64,000 nucleotides of DNA from Chromobacterium sphagni (GTDB taxonomy: Bacteria; Pseudomonadota; Gammaproteobacteria; Burkholderiales; Chromobacteriaceae). Position 1 is the stretch's first letter; each line of letters begins with the position of its first letter. This document shows, one piece after another, positions 25,422 to 34,349 of this stretch. The DNA is taken from assembly GCF_001855555.1 (NCBI RefSeq), contig NZ_MKCT01000001.1:62001-126000 (forward strand), given 5' to 3'. A program made the position numbers and the translations under genes. The notes beneath the pieces are model-generated. The model did no database searches. It was not told the DNA's origin and saw only the letters and a program-made list of their open reading frames with translations.

Positions 25422-25763
25422 TCAACCGCGCGGCGCCAGCATGATCACCGCCATGCCGGCCAGCACGATGGCGGCGCCCAGCGCGTCCCAGCGGCTGGGC
25501 TGGACGCCGTCCACCAGCCACAGCCAGCCCAGCGCCACCACCACGTACACGCCGCCGTACGCGGCGTAGGTGCGGCCTGCGGCGGTGGGGTGCAGCGTCA
25601 GCAGCCAGGCGAACAGCGCCAGCGCAGCCGCCGCCGGCAACAACAACCACATCGGCCTGCCCTGGCGCAACACCAGCCAGGGCAGATAGCAGCCAAGAAT
25701 TTCCGCCAGCGCGGTCAGGACAAACAGGCCAGTTGTCCGCAGCAAACCAGATAGCATCTCCAT
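25422..25763 (-). CDS. YnfA family (UPF0060) small membrane protein
   Basis: A 113-residue protein with four predicted transmembrane helices, of the UPF0060/YnfA family (distantly SMR-like). Motifs are [20 protein letters not shown] at helix 1-2 and [20 protein letters not shown] at helix 3, followed by the [13 protein letters not shown] helix-4 entry. The function is not settled; small multidrug export has been proposed for relatives. AAGGGAAATA precedes the ATG at 25763. It lies 84 bases downstream of nsrR on the same strand and could be co-transcribed with hmp-nsrR. Confidence 0.92.
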   Translation of the reverse strand: MEMLSGLLRTTGLFVLTALAEILGCYLPWLVLRQGRPMWLLLPAAAALALFAWLLTLHPTAAGRTYAAYGGVYVVVALGWLWLVDGVQPSRWDALGAAIVLAGMAVIMLAPRG

Positions 25764-25847
25764 TATTTCCCTTCCTCATTCCGTCGGCGCGGCCGGGGCG
25801 CCATTGCAGGTGGAGCCGGCCAGGCGCCGAAAGCCGCAGGCCTCGCG

Positions 25848-26345
25848 CTACCTGCCCGATCCGGGCGGCGAGGCGGTGGAGCGAAAGGGGCCACCTTCGG
25901 CCTGAAAGGCCGACAAGCCGCGGTGCATGCGGATGATGGCCTCGCCGGTGGGACTGGCGATGATGTCGCGCAGGGTGTAGCCGTCCAGCGTCTGGAAAAA
26001 CACCAGCAAGGCCGCGTCCAGCGCGCCCTTCAGCCGACAGCCGCCGTAGAGCGCGCATGGCGGCTCGGCGCAGTCTATCAGTTGCGACAAGCCCTCCAGC
26101 GCGCGCACCACCTGGCCCAGCCGGAAGTGCTCCGGCGGCCTGGCCAGCGCCAGCCCGCCGCCCTTGCCGCGGCTGGTGGCCAGCCAACCCTGCTGTGCCA
26201 TGAAATGCACCACCTTCACCAGATGGTTGCGCGAGATGGCGAAGCGCTCGGCGATCTCCGGAATGGTGGCCAGTTGGCCGGCCTCCAGGCCGGTCAGGTA
26301 CATCAGCACGCGCAGGCCGAGGTCGGTGAAGCGGGTCAGTTGCAT
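25848..26345 (-). CDS. nsrR: Rrf2-family nitric-oxide-sensing repressor
   Basis: NsrR is an Fe-S cluster repressor that releases DNA on binding nitric oxide. The protein is 165 residues. The N-terminal winged helix (MQLTRFTDLGLRVLMYLTGL, ISRNHLVKVVHFMAQQGWLA, TSRGKGGGLALAR) matches NsrR closely. The three cluster cysteines are in IDCAEPPCALYGGCRL (about residues 86-101). The start at 26345 aligns with family N-termini; the 26381 frame start adds 12 residues. It follows hmp on the same strand by 91 bases and is probably in the hmp operon, giving autoregulation through the two NsrR-like operators at 27669 and 27733. Confidence 0.93.
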   Translation of the reverse strand: MQLTRFTDLGLRVLMYLTGLEAGQLATIPEIAERFAISRNHLVKVVHFMAQQGWLATSRGKGGGLALARPPEHFRLGQVVRALEGLSQLIDCAEPPCALYGGCRLKGALDAALLVFFQTLDGYTLRDIIASPTGEAIIRMHRGLSAFQAEGGPFRSTASPPGSGR

Positions 26346-26436
26346 GGTGATGGTCGCATCGATGGTTTTCACATGAATCAATGGGCGGCAGCATACCCCG
26401 GATTGGCGCGCCGCCTCAATCGACCCGCGACAGCGC

Positions 26437-27654
26437 TCAGTCCGCAGACGGATTGGAGCCGAACACCTCGTAATGGATGCGCGCCGCCGGCACGCCCCAC
26501 TCCAGCAGGCTGCCCTTCTGCGCGTGCATGAAACCCAGCGGGCCGCACAGGTAGTAATCGGCGTCCGGCAGCAGCGCCAGGCTCTTCACGTCCGACAACT
26601 GCAGCCGGCCCGCGGCGTGGTAATCCGTGCCGGCCACGTCCTGCGCGCGCGGCTGTTCGTAGCAGACATGCAGTTTCAGCTGTGGATGGCGCTCGGCCAA
26701 CTGGCGCACTTTGTGCTTCATCGCATGCGCGCCGCCGTGGCGCGCCGCGTGCAGGAAACGGATTTCGCGCTGGCCGCCGCCGGCCAGCAAATGGCCCAGC
26801 ATCGACTGCATCGGCGTCTGGCCGACGCCGGCGCTGATCATCACCACCGGGCCATCGCCTTGCTCGTTCAGGAAGAAATCGCCCTGCGGCGCGCTCAGGT
26901 CCAGCACGTCGCCGACATTCACTTCGCCGTGCAGTAGATTGGACATCCGCCCCGCCGGCTTGCCCGCGCCGGCATCCTCGCGCTTCACCGAGATGCGCAG
27001 GTGCACGCCGTTGGGCGCGTCGGACAGGCTGTACTGCCGCGGCTGGCTCAGCCCCCACTCCGACACGAAATGCCTGACCGACACATACTGACCGGGACGG
27101 AAAACGGGCAGCGCGCCGCAGTCCGATGGCTGTAAGTAGAAGGAAGTGATCTCCTCGCTCTCCGCCTCCTTGCGCACCACCCGGAACGGCCGCCAGCCGC
27201 TCCAGCCGCCATCGCCGGCGGTAGTGCTCTGATACAGCTCGTTCTCTATTCCCGCCATCAGGCCCGCCAGCTGGCCATAGGCCTCGGCCCAGGCCTGGAT
27301 CAACTCGTCGCTGGCGGCCTCGCCCAGCACTTCGCGGATAGAAGCCAACAGGTGCTTGCCGACTACCGGATAGTGCTCGGCGCGGATGCCCAAGCTGGCA
27401 TGCTTGTGCCCCACCCGCGTCAACACCGGCAGCAGCGGCGACGGATCGTCGATGTGCTGGGCATAGGCCAGCACCGCCATCGCCAGCGCCTGCTGCTGCT
27501 GGCCGGAGTGCTGGTGGCCCTGGTTGAACAGGTGCTTCAGCTCCGGATTGTGCTCGAACATGCGGCGGTAGAAATGGCTGGTCAGCGCCACGCCATGTTG
27601 TTGCAGCACCGGCACAGTGGCCTTGACCAGGGAACGGGTGTGTTCGCTCAGCAT
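26437..27654 (-). CDS. hmp: Flavohemoglobin nitric oxide dioxygenase
   Basis: Hmp oxidises nitric oxide to nitrate using O2 and NAD(P)H. The protein is 405 residues. The globin domain (1-140) has the B10 Tyr in SHFYRRMFEHNPELKHLFNQ and the proximal His region EHYPVVGKHLLASI. The FAD-binding domain (about 150-260) has FRPGQYVSV and RQYSLSDAPNG. The NAD domain (265-400) has VVMISAGVGQTPMQSML and DYYLCGPLGFM. AAGGGGC precedes the ATG at 27654. Two 23-base NsrR-like palindromes lie upstream and nsrR follows downstream, giving a complete NO-responsive unit. Confidence 0.97.
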   Translation of the reverse strand: MLSEHTRSLVKATVPVLQQHGVALTSHFYRRMFEHNPELKHLFNQGHQHSGQQQQALAMAVLAYAQHIDDPSPLLPVLTRVGHKHASLGIRAEHYPVVGKHLLASIREVLGEAASDELIQAWAEAYGQLAGLMAGIENELYQSTTAGDGGWSGWRPFRVVRKEAESEEITSFYLQPSDCGALPVFRPGQYVSVRHFVSEWGLSQPRQYSLSDAPNGVHLRISVKREDAGAGKPAGRMSNLLHGEVNVGDVLDLSAPQGDFFLNEQGDGPVVMISAGVGQTPMQSMLGHLLAGGGQREIRFLHAARHGGAHAMKHKVRQLAERHPQLKLHVCYEQPRAQDVAGTDYHAAGRLQLSDVKSLALLPDADYYLCGPLGFMHAQKGSLLEWGVPAARIHYEVFGSNPSAD

Positions 27655-27668
27655 GTTTTGCCCCTTAT

Positions 27669-27691
27669 AAGATATAAATAAAATACATCTT
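27669..27691 (-). promoter_or_regulatory. NsrR-like operator, proximal
   Basis: A 23-base site with arms AAGATGTAT and TTATATCTT (minus-strand reading), matching the known NsrR box AAGATG-N11-CATCTT in one half and one mismatch in the other. It lies 15 bases upstream of the hmp start codon, so binding would block transcription or initiation. Confidence 0.8.
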
Positions 27692-27732
27692 TAATGATCG
27701 AAAAATACCTCGCGAAGGAGGCTTGCAAACTT

Positions 27733-27755
27733 AAGATGTAAAAATAATACATCTT
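27733..27755 (-). promoter_or_regulatory. NsrR-like operator, distal
   Basis: Perfect inverted repeat AAGATGTA-N7-TACATCTT, flanked by TTA/TAA complementarity (27731-27757). It fits the NsrR consensus better than the proximal site and is centred about 90 bases before the hmp start. Confidence 0.85.
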
Positions 27756-27904
27756 AAAGATACGCCTGTCAGCCATCGCATGCAAAGCCATCCATTAAGT
27801 GTTGCCATTTTTACTCAACGCCGCCGCCGGGCGGCAAAGGATCGGGCCGGGCGGCCGCCGGAAAAACCGGCGGGGACGCCTGGCCCGCGTCAGCTATCCG
27901 CGCT

Positions 27905-28537
27905 TCAAGAGAAATCGAAATCGATCACCTGATAGAAGGCATTGCCGGTATCGGCGACTTCCCACACCGCCAGCACCACGTGGTAACCCTGGCGTTGCGG
28001 CATGCGCATCATATGAATCGTGGGTTCCGGCGGCATCAGCTCGGCGCTGTGCTCCCAGTATGGCTGGGCAGTCATCTCCACTTTGTGGAACGGCGTGGCC
28101 TCGAACTGGGCGCGGGTCAACGGCTGGTTCGGATTCCAGTCGGCCTTGGTGATGAAATAGTTCCAGCGCCGGGTCAGATGGCGGGCATGGTAGCTCCACT
28201 TGAACTCCATCTCCTGCCCGGCCCTGACCGGATGCTTGCGCCAGCGCTCGGCGCTTTGCTCGTCCAGCACCGCCGAGTGCGCCTGGCCGGCGCTGGCGAT
28301 CTTGCCGTCGGCCGGCGGCGCCGCATTCGGGGTATCGGTCGGCGCCAGCGGATCCATCAGGCCAGCGGCGGCCGCCGGGAAGAACTTGCCGCCCTCCAGG
28401 CCATTCACCTGCCAGCTTTGCAGCGGACACTGGGCGTTGACGCCGTCCACGCAGAACTGGCCGCGCGACTCCGGTTTGAACACCTGGCCATGCCTGGGCT
28501 GCAGGCCGGCTTTCGACTCCATCTTGGTTTGACTCAT
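27905..28537 (-). CDS. AA10 lytic polysaccharide monooxygenase without signal peptide
   Basis: A 210-residue copper oxygenase of the CBP21 type that cleaves chitin. The copper His would be H16 (RHGQVFKPESRGQFC), and the second is in YHARHLTRRWNYFITK. The C-terminal core AVWEVADTGNAFYQVIDFDF is nearly that of CBP21. In known enzymes the first His is residue 1 of the mature protein after signal-peptide removal. Here the ATG at 28537, behind AAGGGGA, gives only MSQTKMESKAGLQPR before it, which is no signal peptide. The frame extended to 28750 offers no better one. Export, or release of His16, must therefore be unusual, or the start is mis-set. It is divergent from the glucoamylase gene. Confidence 0.88.
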   Translation of the reverse strand: MSQTKMESKAGLQPRHGQVFKPESRGQFCVDGVNAQCPLQSWQVNGLEGGKFFPAAAAGLMDPLAPTDTPNAAPPADGKIASAGQAHSAVLDEQSAERWRKHPVRAGQEMEFKWSYHARHLTRRWNYFITKADWNPNQPLTRAQFEATPFHKVEMTAQPYWEHSAELMPPEPTIHMMRMPQRQGYHVVLAVWEVADTGNAFYQVIDFDFS

Positions 28538-28856
28538 GGCAATCCCCTTGAATGATGGAAATAAACAAAACCGGCGTCGCCAGACGGCAAACCGGCTGCA
28601 CGCATCGTAGCCATTTCGCCACGGCCGAGAGCTGGCCTTTCTGACTAGCGCGCCGCAAACACCGGCCATCGCTGACCGTACTACCGGGTCCTCTCCGCAC
28701 AGGGTTGGCGCCGATAAGACAACGGCGCCGCCTTCATTCACACCAACCAAAAAATGACATTTGCTATTTATTTGATATATTTAGTAGTAAAACTACATTT
28801 ACATCAGGCAAAACCTGTAGTAAATGGCAGACAAAACTACAAATGGAGACAACACC
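28538..28856. promoter_or_regulatory. Divergent promoter region with GTAGT/ACTAC palindromes
   Basis: The interval between the AA10 oxygenase and the glucoamylase. It is AT-rich from 28740 onward. A 13-base palindrome GTAGT-AAA-ACTAC lies at 28784-28796. The same arms recur as GTAGT (28817-28821) and ACTAC (28836-28840), just before the glucoamylase start at 28857. These are operator-like; the regulator is unknown. No gene is seen. Confidence 0.45.
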
Positions 28857-31481
28857 ATGCCTCACCCATCCCTTGCCCGCCCGGCGTTGCTGGGCCTTCT
28901 GATCGCCAGCTTATTCAACCCCTTCGCCCGCGCCGATGAGGCATTCGGCTCTCCCGGCCAGGCCCCGGTACGCGGCCCGGCCGCCAAGTCCTTCCTCGGC
29001 ACAGCGGTGGGCAGTTCCTCGCGCGTCTACTTCACCGGCTACCGCGGCATCGTGTCCGAGGTGTACTACCCGGTGCTGGACACGCCGGAATCGGTGGATC
29101 TGCAATTCTTGGTCAGCGACGCCGGCAAGACCTTCGTCGATGAAGAGAAGCGCCAGGCTTATTCGGCCAGCCAGAGCGACAGCCGCACCATGAGCTGGCT
29201 GGCCAGCACCGGCAACGCCGGCCACAACTGGCAGATCAGCAAGCGCATCTTCACCGACCCCAGCCATGACGCGTTGGTGCAGCGCGTCACCTTCACCGCG
29301 CTCAACGGCCGCACGGTGGGAGACTTCAACCTCTACCTGCTGTTCAAGCCCTATCTGGACAACGCCGGCAGCGGCAACAGCGCGCAGACCGTGGCAACCG
29401 CCGGCGGCTACGCGCTGGCCGCCAGCCACAACAGCCGCGCCTCGGCGCTGCTGGCCAGCCTGCAGTGGAAGGTTGTGAACGGCCAAAGCATGGTCTCCAA
29501 CGGCTTCGTCGGCCACAGCGACGGCTGGACCGACCTGATAGGCAGCGGCGACAACGCCATGAACTGGAGCTACAGCTCGGCGACCAACGGCAACGTCGCG
29601 CAGATGGGCTGGCTGGACCTGGGCGACCCCGCCGCCGCCAGCGTGTCCTTCGACGTGGTGCTGGGTTTCGGCGCCAGCCAGGGCGACGCGCTCAATACCG
29701 CCGCCGCCTCGCTGGATTCTGACCTCACCGCCGCGCAGCAGCAGTACGACAATGGCTGGCACAACTATGCCGCCGGCCTGTCCGGCCAGGGAGGCTTGGC
29801 CGACGACCGCTACTACCTGGCGGCGATGACGCTGAAAACCATGCAGGACAAGAGCAACGGCGCGATGGTGGCCGGCATCGGCACGCCATGGGGCGAAACC
29901 CAGGGCGACGCCAACCAGGGCGGCTACCACCTGGTATGGCCGCGCGACCTGTTCAAGTTCGCCAACGCGCTCTACACCGCCGGCGACAGCGCCAGCGCCA
30001 CCACCGTGGTGGGCTATCTGTTCAATACACTGCAGCAAACCAGCAACTGCGGCACGGCCGAATACAACGCCGCCGGCTGCGCGGCCGGCTACAGCCGCAT
30101 CGGCCGCTTCCCGCAGAACGCCTGGGTCAGCGGCTGGCCCTACTGGCAAGGCACCCAGATGGACGAACAGGCCATGCCCATCCTGCTGGCCTGGCGGCTG
30201 GGGCCGGCGGTGTCCAATCCCTTGTGGCCCAAGATCAAGCTGACCGCCGACTACATCGTGGCCACCGGACCGTGGAGCTACCAGGAGCGCTGGGAAGAGA
30301 ACTCCGGCTACTCGCCGTCCACCATCGCCGCCGAGATCGCCGGCCTGGTGGCCGCCGCCGACATCGCCCGCAACAACGGCGACGACGCCAGCGCCGGCCG
30401 CTATCTGTCCGCCGCCGACTACTGGCAAGAGAATGTCGCAGCCTGGACCTACACCAGCAGCGGCAGCTTCGGCAACGGCAGCTACTACCTGCGGATCAAC
30501 CCGGCCGCGCGCGCAGGCGCAGGCGCCGACCGCGCCAGCTTCGCGCCGCAAAGCGGCCCGGACACTCCCCAGACCTTGACGATCAAGAACGGCGGCGGCA
30601 GCCACGACGCGCGCCGGGTGGTGGACGGCGGCTTCCTGGAACTGGTGCGGATGGGCGTGAAAAGCGCCAACGACCCCACCATCGCCAACACCATAGGCGT
30701 GTTCGACAGCGTGCTGGGGCAGAGCCTCGCGCTGCCGGGCGCGCCGGCGCTGCCCGCCAACGCGTGGTTCCGCTACAACTTCGACGGCTACGGCGAACAC
30801 AACGACGGCAACGATTTCGACGGCAGCGGCGCCGGCCGGCTGTGGCCCATCTTCACCGCCGAACGCGGCATTTACGAAATCGCCCGCCAGCGCGCAGGCA
30901 GCGCCGGCCAGCCCTACTTCGCCACGCTGAGGCTGCTGGCCACGCCGGAAGGCATGTTGCCGGAACAGGTATGGTCCAACAGCGCCACGCTGCCGGACGG
31001 CTGGGCGGTTACCACGCCGGCCGGCTATCAAGCAGGCGCCCCCACCAAGTCGATGGCGCCGCTGAACTGGGCGATGGGCGAATACATCAGCCTGCTGGCC
31101 TCGATCCACGCCGGCCGCATCGTCGACATTCCGCAAGTGGTATGCGCGCGCTACCACAACTGCGCAGCCGCGCCCAACGCCGGCGAGGCGCCGGTCAGCA
31201 TCAGCGTCAACGCCGCCACCCAATGGGGCCAGCAGGTTTACATCACCGGCAACGCCCGCGCGCTGGGCAACTGGAACACCGACCTCGGCCTCCCGGTGGA
31301 CCCGGCCAACTACCCGCTATGGCAGAACAGCGTCAACCTGCCGGCCGGCCAGCGGATCGCCTACAAGTACTACCGCAAGAACGCCGACGGCAGCGTCAGC
31401 TGGGAAAACCTCTCCGGCAACCGCAGCATGGCGACGCCGGCCAGCGGCGGCCTCAGCCTGAACGATCAGGTGAGCTGGTGA
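28857..31481 (+). CDS. Secreted GH15 glucoamylase with C-terminal CBM20
   Basis: An 874-residue exported enzyme that releases glucose from starch or maltodextrin ends. A signal peptide (MPHPSLARPALLGLLIASLF, cleavage after AFARA-like FARA near residue 26) is followed by the bacterial GH15 N-terminal beta-sandwich (about 30-290) and the (alpha/alpha)6 barrel (about 310-770). Barrel motifs include GGYHLVWPRDLFKFANALY, GWPYWQGTQMDEQAMPILLA and the general-acid region GPWSYQERWEENSGYSPS, with the second catalytic Glu likely in MGEYISLL. The last 100 residues are a CBM20 starch-binding domain (VYITGNARALGNWN; YKYYRKNADGSVSWE). GGAGA precedes the ATG. Its stop overlaps the next start (GTGA). Confidence 0.95.
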   Translation: MPHPSLARPALLGLLIASLFNPFARADEAFGSPGQAPVRGPAAKSFLGTAVGSSSRVYFTGYRGIVSEVYYPVLDTPESVDLQFLVSDAGKTFVDEEKRQAYSASQSDSRTMSWLASTGNAGHNWQISKRIFTDPSHDALVQRVTFTALNGRTVGDFNLYLLFKPYLDNAGSGNSAQTVATAGGYALAASHNSRASALLASLQWKVVNGQSMVSNGFVGHSDGWTDLIGSGDNAMNWSYSSATNGNVAQMGWLDLGDPAAASVSFDVVLGFGASQGDALNTAAASLDSDLTAAQQQYDNGWHNYAAGLSGQGGLADDRYYLAAMTLKTMQDKSNGAMVAGIGTPWGETQGDANQGGYHLVWPRDLFKFANALYTAGDSASATTVVGYLFNTLQQTSNCGTAEYNAAGCAAGYSRIGRFPQNAWVSGWPYWQGTQMDEQAMPILLAWRLGPAVSNPLWPKIKLTADYIVATGPWSYQERWEENSGYSPSTIAAEIAGLVAAADIARNNGDDASAGRYLSAADYWQENVAAWTYTSSGSFGNGSYYLRINPAARAGAGADRASFAPQSGPDTPQTLTIKNGGGSHDARRVVDGGFLELVRMGVKSANDPTIANTIGVFDSVLGQSLALPGAPALPANAWFRYNFDGYGEHNDGNDFDGSGAGRLWPIFTAERGIYEIARQRAGSAGQPYFATLRLLATPEGMLPEQVWSNSATLPDGWAVTTPAGYQAGAPTKSMAPLNWAMGEYISLLASIHAGRIVDIPQVVCARYHNCAAAPNAGEAPVSISVNAATQWGQQVYITGNARALGNWNTDLGLPVDPANYPLWQNSVNLPAGQRIAYKYYRKNADGSVSWENLSGNRSMATPASGGLSLNDQVSW

Positions 31482-31801
31482 GCCGGCGCCGCGCCTGGTC
31501 CGCCGCGCTGCTGATGGCGGTGGCCGGCGGCGCGGCCTGGCGGCTGTGGCCGGCTCCAGAACCGGCCGCTCCTCCCGCGCCACGCGCCGCGGCTGCCGCG
31601 CCGCCGGCCCGGCCCATCGTCAGCCGCCCCACCCCGGCCACGCCCTGGCATCCCCCCAGCCGGCCGGCGCTGCCGCCGGTGAGGAAAGGCGGCAACAGCT
31701 GGCGGCCGGAGGCGGCGCCGGTAGTGGCCAAGGCGGACGTCCAGCGCGGCGCGCCGGACATCCCCGACGCCAAGCCACTGCCGCGCCCGCCCGATCCCTG
31801 A
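31478..31801 (+). CDS. Small proline-rich single-pass membrane protein, coupled to glucoamylase
   Basis: A 107-residue protein starting at GTG 31478, which overlaps the glucoamylase stop by three bases. AGGTGA lies just upstream. Residues 2-5 are SRRR, residues 6-24 are one hydrophobic helix (AWSAALLMAVAGGAAWRLW), and the remainder is Pro/Ala-rich with no predicted fold. The positive start and single helix suggest an inner-membrane anchor with a periplasmic tail. No family is recognised. The tight overlap suggests co-production with the glucoamylase, but a function in its export or processing is only speculation. Confidence 0.6.
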   Translation: MSRRRAWSAALLMAVAGGAAWRLWPAPEPAAPPAPRAAAAAPPARPIVSRPTPATPWHPPSRPALPPVRKGGNSWRPEAAPVVAKADVQRGAPDIPDAKPLPRPPDP

Positions 31802-31919
31802 GCCATGGCCGGCCCCTTGCCGGGGCCGGTTGCGGCTTTCGCCCCGGCACGCCTGGCTACGCGCGGATTGCCTCCTTATCCCTTGCCATGATTTCCACTT
31901 GTGAAATATATTTCCATAT

Positions 31920-32483
31920 ATGGAAAACACCGACAATCCCAACCTTGACCGCCAGATCGCCGACAGGTTGAAAGCGCTGCGCCGCGCGCGCGGCTGGCCG
32001 CTGGACGAGCTCGCGCGGCGCAGCGGGCTCAGCCGGGCCACGCTGTCGAGGCTGGAAAACGCCGAAGTCAGCGCTACCGCCGCCGCGCTGGGCAAATTAT
32101 GCGCCGCCCACGGCCTGGCGCTGTCGCAATTGATGCGCATGGTGGAAGACGAATTTACGCCGCTGCTGCCAGCCGCCGTCCAGCCCTTGTGGACCGACCC
32201 CGCCAGCGGCCAGCGCCGCCATTCGGTCTCGCCGCCGGCGCGCGGCCTGGCCGGCGAGGTGCTGCGATGCGAGCTGCCGCCGTTCTGCGACATCCGCTAC
32301 GACGCGCCGCCGCGCCGCGGGCTGGAACACCACCTGCTGATGCTGGACGGATGCCTGGAAATCAGCGTGGACGGGCAAAGCTACCGGCTGCAGGCCGGCG
32401 ACTGCCTGCGCTATCGGCTATCCGGTGCCAGCGCCTTTCGCACCGGCGACGCGCCGGCGCGCTATCTGCTGTTCATCGTATGA
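31920..32483 (+). CDS. XRE-family regulator with C-terminal cupin
   Basis: A 187-residue regulator. The N-terminal helix-turn-helix (about 10-65) reads RLKALRRARGWPLDELARRS and GLSRATLSRLENAEVSATAA. The C-terminal half (about 105-187) is a cupin_2-type beta barrel (HHLLMLDGCLEISVDGQSYR; LQAGDCLRYRLSGASAF). This PuuR/SutR-like architecture senses small ligands. The start codon overlaps no upstream gene; an AT-rich promoter precedes it. Its stop overlaps the start of a GNAT acetyltransferase (ATGA), so the pair forms an operon, and the acetyltransferase may be a regulated partner. Confidence 0.9.
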   Translation: MENTDNPNLDRQIADRLKALRRARGWPLDELARRSGLSRATLSRLENAEVSATAAALGKLCAAHGLALSQLMRMVEDEFTPLLPAAVQPLWTDPASGQRRHSVSPPARGLAGEVLRCELPPFCDIRYDAPPRRGLEHHLLMLDGCLEISVDGQSYRLQAGDCLRYRLSGASAFRTGDAPARYLLFIV

Positions 32484-33034
32484 GGCAACAAGCCATGGCC
32501 AAGCTGGAAATCGTGACACTCAGCGCCGAACAAGCCGAAGCCCTGCTGCCGGAACTGGCGGAACTGCTGCGCGCCTGCGTGCGGGACGGCGCCAGCCTCA
32601 ATTTCATCCTGCCGTTCCGCCGCGAGGATGCGGCCGGCTTCTGGCAAAACAAGGCGCTGCCGGCCCTGCGGTGCGATGGCCGCCTGCTGCTGGCGGCATT
32701 CTTGCGGGAACAACTGGTAGGCAGCGTGCAGTTGGACTGCGACACGCCGCCGAATCAGCCGCACCGCGCCGAAATATGCAAGTTGATGGTGCATCCCGAC
32801 AACCGCCGCCAGGGCATAGCCAAGGCCTTGATGCGCGCGGCGGAAGAGCACGCCCTCGCGCGGGGCCGCTGCCTGCTGACCCTGGACACCCGCAGCGGCG
32901 ACAAGGCCGAGCCGCTGTACCGGGCGCTGGGTTATCAAATCGCCGGCGTGATTCCCGGCTTCGCGCTGGACGTGCATGGCCGCCAGCTGGACGCCACCAC
33001 GCTGATGTACAAGCCACTCGCCAGCCAGAACTGA
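32480..33034 (+). CDS. GNAT family N-acetyltransferase
   Basis: A 184-residue acetyl-CoA-dependent acetyltransferase. Motif A of the fold, ICKLMVHPDNRRQGIAKALM, includes the Q/R-x-x-G-x-A pyrophosphate loop (RRQGIA). Motif B is AEPLYRALGYQIAGVIPGFA. The ATG at 32480 overlaps the stop of the XRE-cupin gene; ATG 32495 is an alternative. The acceptor substrate is unknown. Translational coupling to a cupin-type regulator suggests a shared small-molecule signal. Confidence 0.9.
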   Translation: MRQQAMAKLEIVTLSAEQAEALLPELAELLRACVRDGASLNFILPFRREDAAGFWQNKALPALRCDGRLLLAAFLREQLVGSVQLDCDTPPNQPHRAEICKLMVHPDNRRQGIAKALMRAAEEHALARGRCLLTLDTRSGDKAEPLYRALGYQIAGVIPGFALDVHGRQLDATTLMYKPLASQN

Positions 33035-33050
33035 TCCCGGACCACCGTCA

Positions 33051-34265
33051 TCAGGCCGGCAATGACGCCTCCTCGGCATCCGCCCAGGCGGGAAACGGAT
33101 CGGACAGACGCAGCCAGCCAAGCTCGCCCTCGGCCATCTCCGCGTCATTCAGCAGACAGGCGTCGAAGCCGGCGGTCAATGCCGCCTGATCCATCCCGGC
33201 GCCGATCAGCACCAATTCCTGCTGGCGGTCGCCATGGGGTTCTCGCCAGCGCGCCGCTATCATCGCCAGGCTGTCCTCATCCCGCGGCCAATCCTGGCGA
33301 TCCACCGCCGCCCACCACAATCCGGCCCGGCTGTGGCGGACCACGGCGCCGGCCTGCGACCAGATCCCGGCGAAATCCGGCCGGCTGGCCAGCCAAAAAT
33401 AGCCCTTGGAGCGCACCACCCCCGGCCATTCGCGCGCCAGCCACCGCCACAACCGTTGCGGATGGAACGGCCGCCGCGCGCGGTAGACGAAACTGGCGAT
33501 GCCGTAAGCCTCGCTTTCCGGCAGATGCTCGCCGCGCAGCTCGGCCAGCCAGCCCGGCGCTTCGGCGGCGGCTTCAAAGTCGAAGCGGCCGGTGTCCAGC
33601 ACGCTTGCCAGCGGCACCGCGCCAAACGCGCCGCGCACGATGTCGGCGCGCGGGTTGAGCGCGCGCAGCATGCCATCCAGCCGGGCCAGATCGTCCTCGC
33701 CCACCAGATCGGTCTTGTTCAGCACGATGACGTCGCAAAACTCCACCTGTTCCACCAACAGATCCACCACGGTGCGATCATCCTGCTCGCCCAGGCTTTC
33801 GCCGCGCTCGGACAGGCTGGCGCGCGAGCCGTAGTCGCGCAGAAAGTTGAAGGCATCCACCACCGTCACCATGGTATCCAGCCGGGCGATATCGGACAGG
33901 CTCTGCCCCTGCTCGTCGCGGAACGTGAAAGTCTCCGCCACCGGCAACGGTTCGGAAATACCGGTGGATTCGATCAGCAGGTAGTCGAAACGCCCCGCCT
34001 GCGCCAGCTTGCCGATTTCCAGCAGCAAGTCTTCGCGCAGGGTGCAGCAGATGCAGCCATTGCTCATCTCCACCAGTTTTTCCTCGGCGCGCGACAATTG
34101 GGCACCACCCTCGCGCACCAGCCGGGCGTCGATATTGACTTCGGACATGTCGTTGACGATCACCGCCACCCGCCGACCCTCGCGGTTGTTGAGGATATGG
34201 TTGAGCAAGGTGGTCTTGCCGGCGCCGAGGAAGCCGGACAATACGGTGACGGGAAGTTTCTGCAT
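33051..34265 (-). CDS. zigA: COG0523 (CobW/ZigA-type) zinc-responsive GTPase
   Basis: A 404-residue G3E GTPase proposed to deliver zinc to target enzymes under zinc starvation. The P-loop is [10 protein letters not shown] (about residues 10-19). The metal-binding CxCC motif is [13 protein letters not shown] (about 69-81), and the guanine motif is LNKTDLV. The C-terminal CobW_C domain starts near 270 ([18 protein letters not shown]). The start at 34265 with AAGGAAAA is preferred over the longer frame to 34334. Two perfect TGTTA-N5-TAACA boxes lie 85-120 bases upstream, typical of Zur control. This strongly supports the ZigA-like zinc-limitation subgroup. The exact client protein is unknown. 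Confidence 0.93.
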   Translation of the reverse strand: MQKLPVTVLSGFLGAGKTTLLNHILNNREGRRVAVIVNDMSEVNIDARLVREGGAQLSRAEEKLVEMSNGCICCTLREDLLLEIGKLAQAGRFDYLLIESTGISEPLPVAETFTFRDEQGQSLSDIARLDTMVTVVDAFNFLRDYGSRASLSERGESLGEQDDRTVVDLLVEQVEFCDVIVLNKTDLVGEDDLARLDGMLRALNPRADIVRGAFGAVPLASVLDTGRFDFEAAAEAPGWLAELRGEHLPESEAYGIASFVYRARRPFHPQRLWRWLAREWPGVVRSKGYFWLASRPDFAGIWSQAGAVVRHSRAGLWWAAVDRQDWPRDEDSLAMIAARWREPHGDRQQELVLIGAGMDQAALTAGFDACLLNDAEMAEGELGWLRLSDPFPAWADAEEASLPA

Positions 34266-34349
34266 CGGATTTTCCTTGAAAGCCGCAGGCTGGCGCTTGC
34301 CGCAGCCTCCGCCACGCTGGCCAGTCCCATCCATCGAAATAAATTATCA

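Noticed and set aside
28911-31223. Long minus-strand frame (770 codons) over the glucoamylase
   Set aside because: Antisense shadow of a high-GC gene; composition is Val/Ala/Gly/Arg-biased with no domain.
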